Assembly (NCBI GenBank): GCA_026874595.1
Contig: CM049313.1
Coordinates: 43,490,659 to 43,554,658 of the forward strand
Direction: 5' to 3'
Source: Sipunculus nudus
Taxonomy: Eukaryota; Annelida; Sipuncula; Golfingiida; Sipunculidae
DNA: 64,000 nucleotides
Part shown: one piece after another, positions 61,095-64,000 of the stretch
Position numbering within the stretch: position 1 is the stretch's first letter
Layout: every line of letters starts with the position of its first letter
Program-made: the position numbers and the translations under genes
Notes under the pieces: generated by a model
What the model saw: the letters and a program-made list of their open reading frames with translations, nothing else
Told to the model about the DNA's origin: nothing
Database searches by the model: none

Positions 61095-61605
61095 ATAACA
61101 AGAGCACTACAAATGGTGCATATAAAGCCTGTCACATATCTTGTGACCTCTGACTTCATTAAATATACGAGAATTTTTCTGAGAATGTAATTTAGGTGAG
61201 AAACTACTGGTTAATATTCATAATGAGTTTCATGAAAATCCATCAGAATTTTGGTAGATCATCACAGTGCTGCCAAAGTCTTGTGAACTCTGACCTCATT
61301 AAATTTGCATGGGTTCTGCAGGAAATCAAACTTAGGCGAGATATTATAATGATTAATATTTCTGATGAGTTTTATCAAATCCATCATATTCATGGTACAT
61401 TATTGAGGCAAAGAAGCCTGGTGACCTCTGACCTATGCTTGGACTTTGCTAATAATGGAACTTGTATGAGATAATATAATGTTAAGTAGTAATGGTGAGC
61501 TTCGTGACAATCCATTGGTAAGTTATTGGGCAGATAGTAGATTGACAAACAAACAGGCGGAAGGTGGGTATACCATAATACATCCCGTCATAGAGGGGCA
61601 TATAA
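61095..61605. mobile_element. Tandem-cored non-autonomous element, three about 140-bp units
   Basis: It begins 'acaagagcactacaaatggt' and contains three diverged units, each with 'cttgtgacctctgacttcatt' and 'aatattnatnatgagtttcat'-like text (near 61137, 61281, 61420). It ends 'aaacaggcggaaggtgggta' then 'ccataatacatcccgtcata'. The plus-strand frames 61196-61661 are read through this repeat and are not genes. Confidence 0.65.
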
Positions 61606-63627
61606 AAAACAGATTTCCAAGATGCCAGCACAGAGCTCTGATTTACACAGTGCATCGTTGACAGCAGACAATTCTGCCTTTTTCCCTACTTAAGCTAATG
61701 ATCAGGGTTTTGCCCATTCACAAACTAGTACAGCACAAAAGAACATTTATTTAGGGTCATTTTTTCAGCCTAACTAAGGGAGTGTGAAAACTAAGGCTCG
61801 TACATATTATGAACATGGTGTGAACAGGTTTTGGGGCATAGTACACATGTAGCACTTGGGGTCCCTGATACAATGGTATCGTTTTTTCTTCCTCCATCTA
61901 GTGAAGTAGTTGCTGGTGTTGTTTGGCTGGTGCTGGCCTCCTGCAGCATCATTGTAGGCCCCCCCTTGGTCTGTTCTGGGGCTATGAACCCAGTAAACCA
62001 GGAGGGCTGGTGAAAAAACAGTTCAGCATTCCTTGGTAGATAATGAACAGACTGCCCAAACATACAGCCAGCTTTGATTGAACATTTGCTACTGGTGATA
62101 TACAGAAGATATTACTGAAAAACCCAGCGTGATCAGCCCTGCGCCAGTTACTAGCATAACACCCCTCCAGGTCAGCCACAATATGACAGCTGACTGAGGC
62201 AGGCCTCAGGAACAGAGCACTGATCAGAGATCAGCTAGGAAACAGGAACCATTACATGCACACCAGATTCCCTGTTTAAATGACCAGGTTCACCTGCAAA
62301 CATTTGTTTACAAACACATCTACAGATAGCATTATGAGAAGACAGTCCCTCACTTAGCGTAAGGCTACACTACAATTTACAATCACTGCGGCCCCTTTTT
62401 TAATTCCCCTCTGGGACTACGATGCCAGACTTGTTCTGCTCACGAGCAGGAGCTAAAAACACTGTCTGCTGCCGATTCCGTCCTCCAAAATGTTGCTGCT
62501 TGCGGTGAAATGCTGAGGAAGCTGTGTTATTTAAGACCCAATTTCCGTTAATCCCTCTTGACAGCCAACCATTAAATATATGGCTAGTGGCATGTTTACA
62601 TTTTCAACACCAAAGCCCCCTCAAAACAGGCTGTAACAATTTGGTATATGAGATGAATCCTCTGACCATTAATAACCACATTAGTTTTCTCCAATCAGTG
62701 CCAAACTACTATAATGTGTTGAGGAAACATACTCATGTTTCAGATCGGATGCAGGTGCCCACAAAGTGCTTGGCTATTTTTTTTTCCCCATGACACCTGA
62801 TAAGGAGCACTTGTTACAGAGAGACCAACATGGCTGCCCTAACATACAGATCCAATTAGGTATAATTAGATGAGAGTCCCCTGTACAGCTGTCGACACTT
62901 GATCTGATGGTTGCACAGCATTAATGTATTTGTACTGTTGTGTTATGTCTAGTAAAACATGGCCACCCTACAAGTGCTCTAAGTTACTCAATGTACAGTT
63001 GTATTCATTTTATTGAATAGCACCGTTTTGGCTTGCTTTGTGAACAGCAAAAAGGTGGCATATAGTAGATTCAAAACTATTAACACTGTGTGACATAAGA
63101 GTTATTGTTTTATGGTCATTTCTGTGTGTGTTCGTAAGATATATAAAAAGAACAAATTCATAGCATTTAGTGAAATGTGACATGCAGGTTGATCATGTGA
63201 TCTTCCAAAGTGATGACAAGGATTGTGTTTTTGGTCACATGTTTGCTGACAGGTAATATATGCATACATGTTTATCAGTCTTTTTACCTCTGGTTTTAAT
63301 AAATGGTTGGACTCATTTGAAACAAGAATGTTTGTTGAGAGTGTGTACAGAATGAAGATCGCAAATAAAGCTCTTTCATATTCCCATGGTGTTAAGTTTT
63401 GTATGAAACTTTTCCATACGTGAGTATGGTCACATGACCTTCAGAACGACCAAATCACATTACCCACAAAAATATTCTTATTGGCTTATAAGATCACATT
63501 AAGAATATCATTTCTTCAAATTACTCTCTTATGGGCCTAACAACATTCTTCCCGCCTTGTCCTACAGGTAATGCTGAAACCATTAGTTGGCTAAATCTGG
63601 ATCTTGATGATAACTTTAAGCACTTAC
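61606..63627. other. Intronic stretch between the tandem element and the EMHKQ exon
   Basis: 62330-62600 is complex, GC-richer sequence ('gcggccccttttttaattcc', 'tgctcacgagcaggagc') and could hold a regulatory element. The remainder is unique with no recognised feature. Confidence 0.4.
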
Positions 63628-63672
63628 CTGTTTATGCATCTCTACATTTAGGCCATAGGACATCTCATAGTA
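63628..63672 (-). CDS. TLE/gro: Groucho/TLE co-repressor, Q-domain exon (YYEMSYGLNVEMHKQ)
   Basis: Groucho/TLE is a nuclear co-repressor that has no DNA-binding activity of its own and is recruited by Hes, Runx, TCF/LEF, Engrailed and similar factors. This 45-nt exon reads YYEMSYGLNVEMHKQ on the minus strand. It matches the Q-domain segment at about residues 65-79 of human TLE1 (numbering from memory), with Val in place of Ile as the only change I can recall. The acceptor side reads 'tttttcattgcag' and the donor 'gtaagtg'. Both boundaries are phase 0, as in vertebrate TLE genes. The Q domain forms the coiled-coil tetramer needed for repression. This is the most upstream exon in the window; earlier exons, including the start codon, are not found between here and the right edge. 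Identification is close to certain because the frame continues into two further diagnostic exons. Confidence 0.96.
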
Positions 63673-64000
63673 CTGCAATGAAAAACATATTCCATGATAA
63701 TGATTATGTCTGAAACAAACTTCCTGTATCAAAACATTCATAAGCGACTAACTAAAGTGAAATCTTTAATTTTAGGGAATGGTAGATTGAGTTTTCTATT
63801 TATTCTTTCACAACTGATATAAAATGAAGCTTGAACAATTTTGACATTAGGTCACATTATGTTTACATGGGAAAACCAAGAATGGAAATACATAAACTTA
63901 GATATGATTAGGACATCTATACAGATTATTCACTGGTCTTTCTATTAATATTTGGAGCATATATATCCATATACATATGGATGGGCCAAAACTGTTGCCA
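63673..64000 (-). other. Intron upstream of the EMHKQ exon, open at the right edge
   Basis: I looked for the preceding Q-domain exon ([21 protein letters not shown] in vertebrates begins and ends with these words) on the minus strand and found no trace in these 328 bases. Confidence 0.7.

Larger units (their letters stand above)
36422..63627 (-). other. Intron of Groucho/TLE, 27.2 kb
   Basis: This intron splits the Q domain between EMHKQ and TEIAK, both in phase 0. No further exon is required between them because the joined protein is continuous with the family. It holds the second 1.9 kb element copy, several hAT-like elements, minisatellites and the candidate enhancers listed separately. 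Confidence 0.9.

Noticed and set aside
1-64000. tRNA, rRNA, CRISPR arrays, operons, phage or bacterial mobile elements
   Set aside because: No tRNA-like B-box/A-box pairs with a foldable cloverleaf, no rRNA-like sequence and no spacer-repeat arrays were seen. The tandem arrays have directly adjoining units without unique spacers. Spliced Groucho exons show the DNA is from an animal.

Overview
This is eukaryotic, intron-dominated DNA from an animal genome, most likely a bivalve mollusc. The animal call is firm: five short minus-strand exons with canonical AG/GT boundaries encode part of Groucho/TLE, a metazoan transcriptional co-repressor. The bivalve call is an inference from the repeats: many 'GACGGACGGAC' tails, long arrays of 'TGACCTTGACCTTTGACC' units, tandem-cored elements resembling bivalve 'pearl'-type elements, and short elements with hairpin ends. 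No prokaryotic gene organisation is present. The short open frames scattered over both strands have no recognisable family signature and look like chance or repeat-derived frames.

Gene layout (transcribed from high to low coordinates): exon YYEMSYGL...EMHKQ at 63628-63672; a 27.2 kb intron; exon TEIAKRLN...FLSQE at 36359-36421; a 4.9... about 5.1 kb intron by coordinates (31302-36358); exon HQQQVAAA...LNAIIG at 31227-31301; a 6.2 kb intron; a glycine/proline-rich exon at 24888-25062; a 2.7 kb intron; a 20-nt microexon at 22184-22203; then at least 22 kb of further intron to the left edge. Together the exons make 378 nt, an uninterrupted 126-codon piece covering the second half of the tetramerising Q domain and the start of the GP region. 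The first exons (start codon and first half of the Q domain) lie beyond the right edge. The CcN, SP and WD40-propeller exons were not found and should lie beyond the left edge.

Repeats fill much of the introns. The main ones are: a TGACC-rich array of about 11 units (1921-3785); a 20-24 bp degenerate array (9810-10205); a two-unit element (12440-13065); a 32-bp minisatellite with a hidden 8-unit higher-order pattern (14185-14783); a 24-bp minisatellite (16011-16154); two near-identical 1.9 kb elements in direct orientation (18328-20239 and 42296-44210); a 17-bp array (22275-22665); a 9 x 180 bp array element (27271-28980); a 34-bp array (38886-39008); and several hAT-like miniature elements, of which the one at 60047-60672 has a perfect 8-bp target-site duplication.

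Between the repeats are complex, non-repetitive stretches that look like candidate intronic enhancers. Examples are three exact octamer motifs at 51279-51464, a PBX-MEIS-type composite site at 35564-35573, paired 13-bp palindromes at 38666-38707, a homeodomain-rich inverted repeat at 13511-13552 and four TGATGTCA sites at 57405-57559. No family or conservation search was possible, so regulatory roles are inference only.
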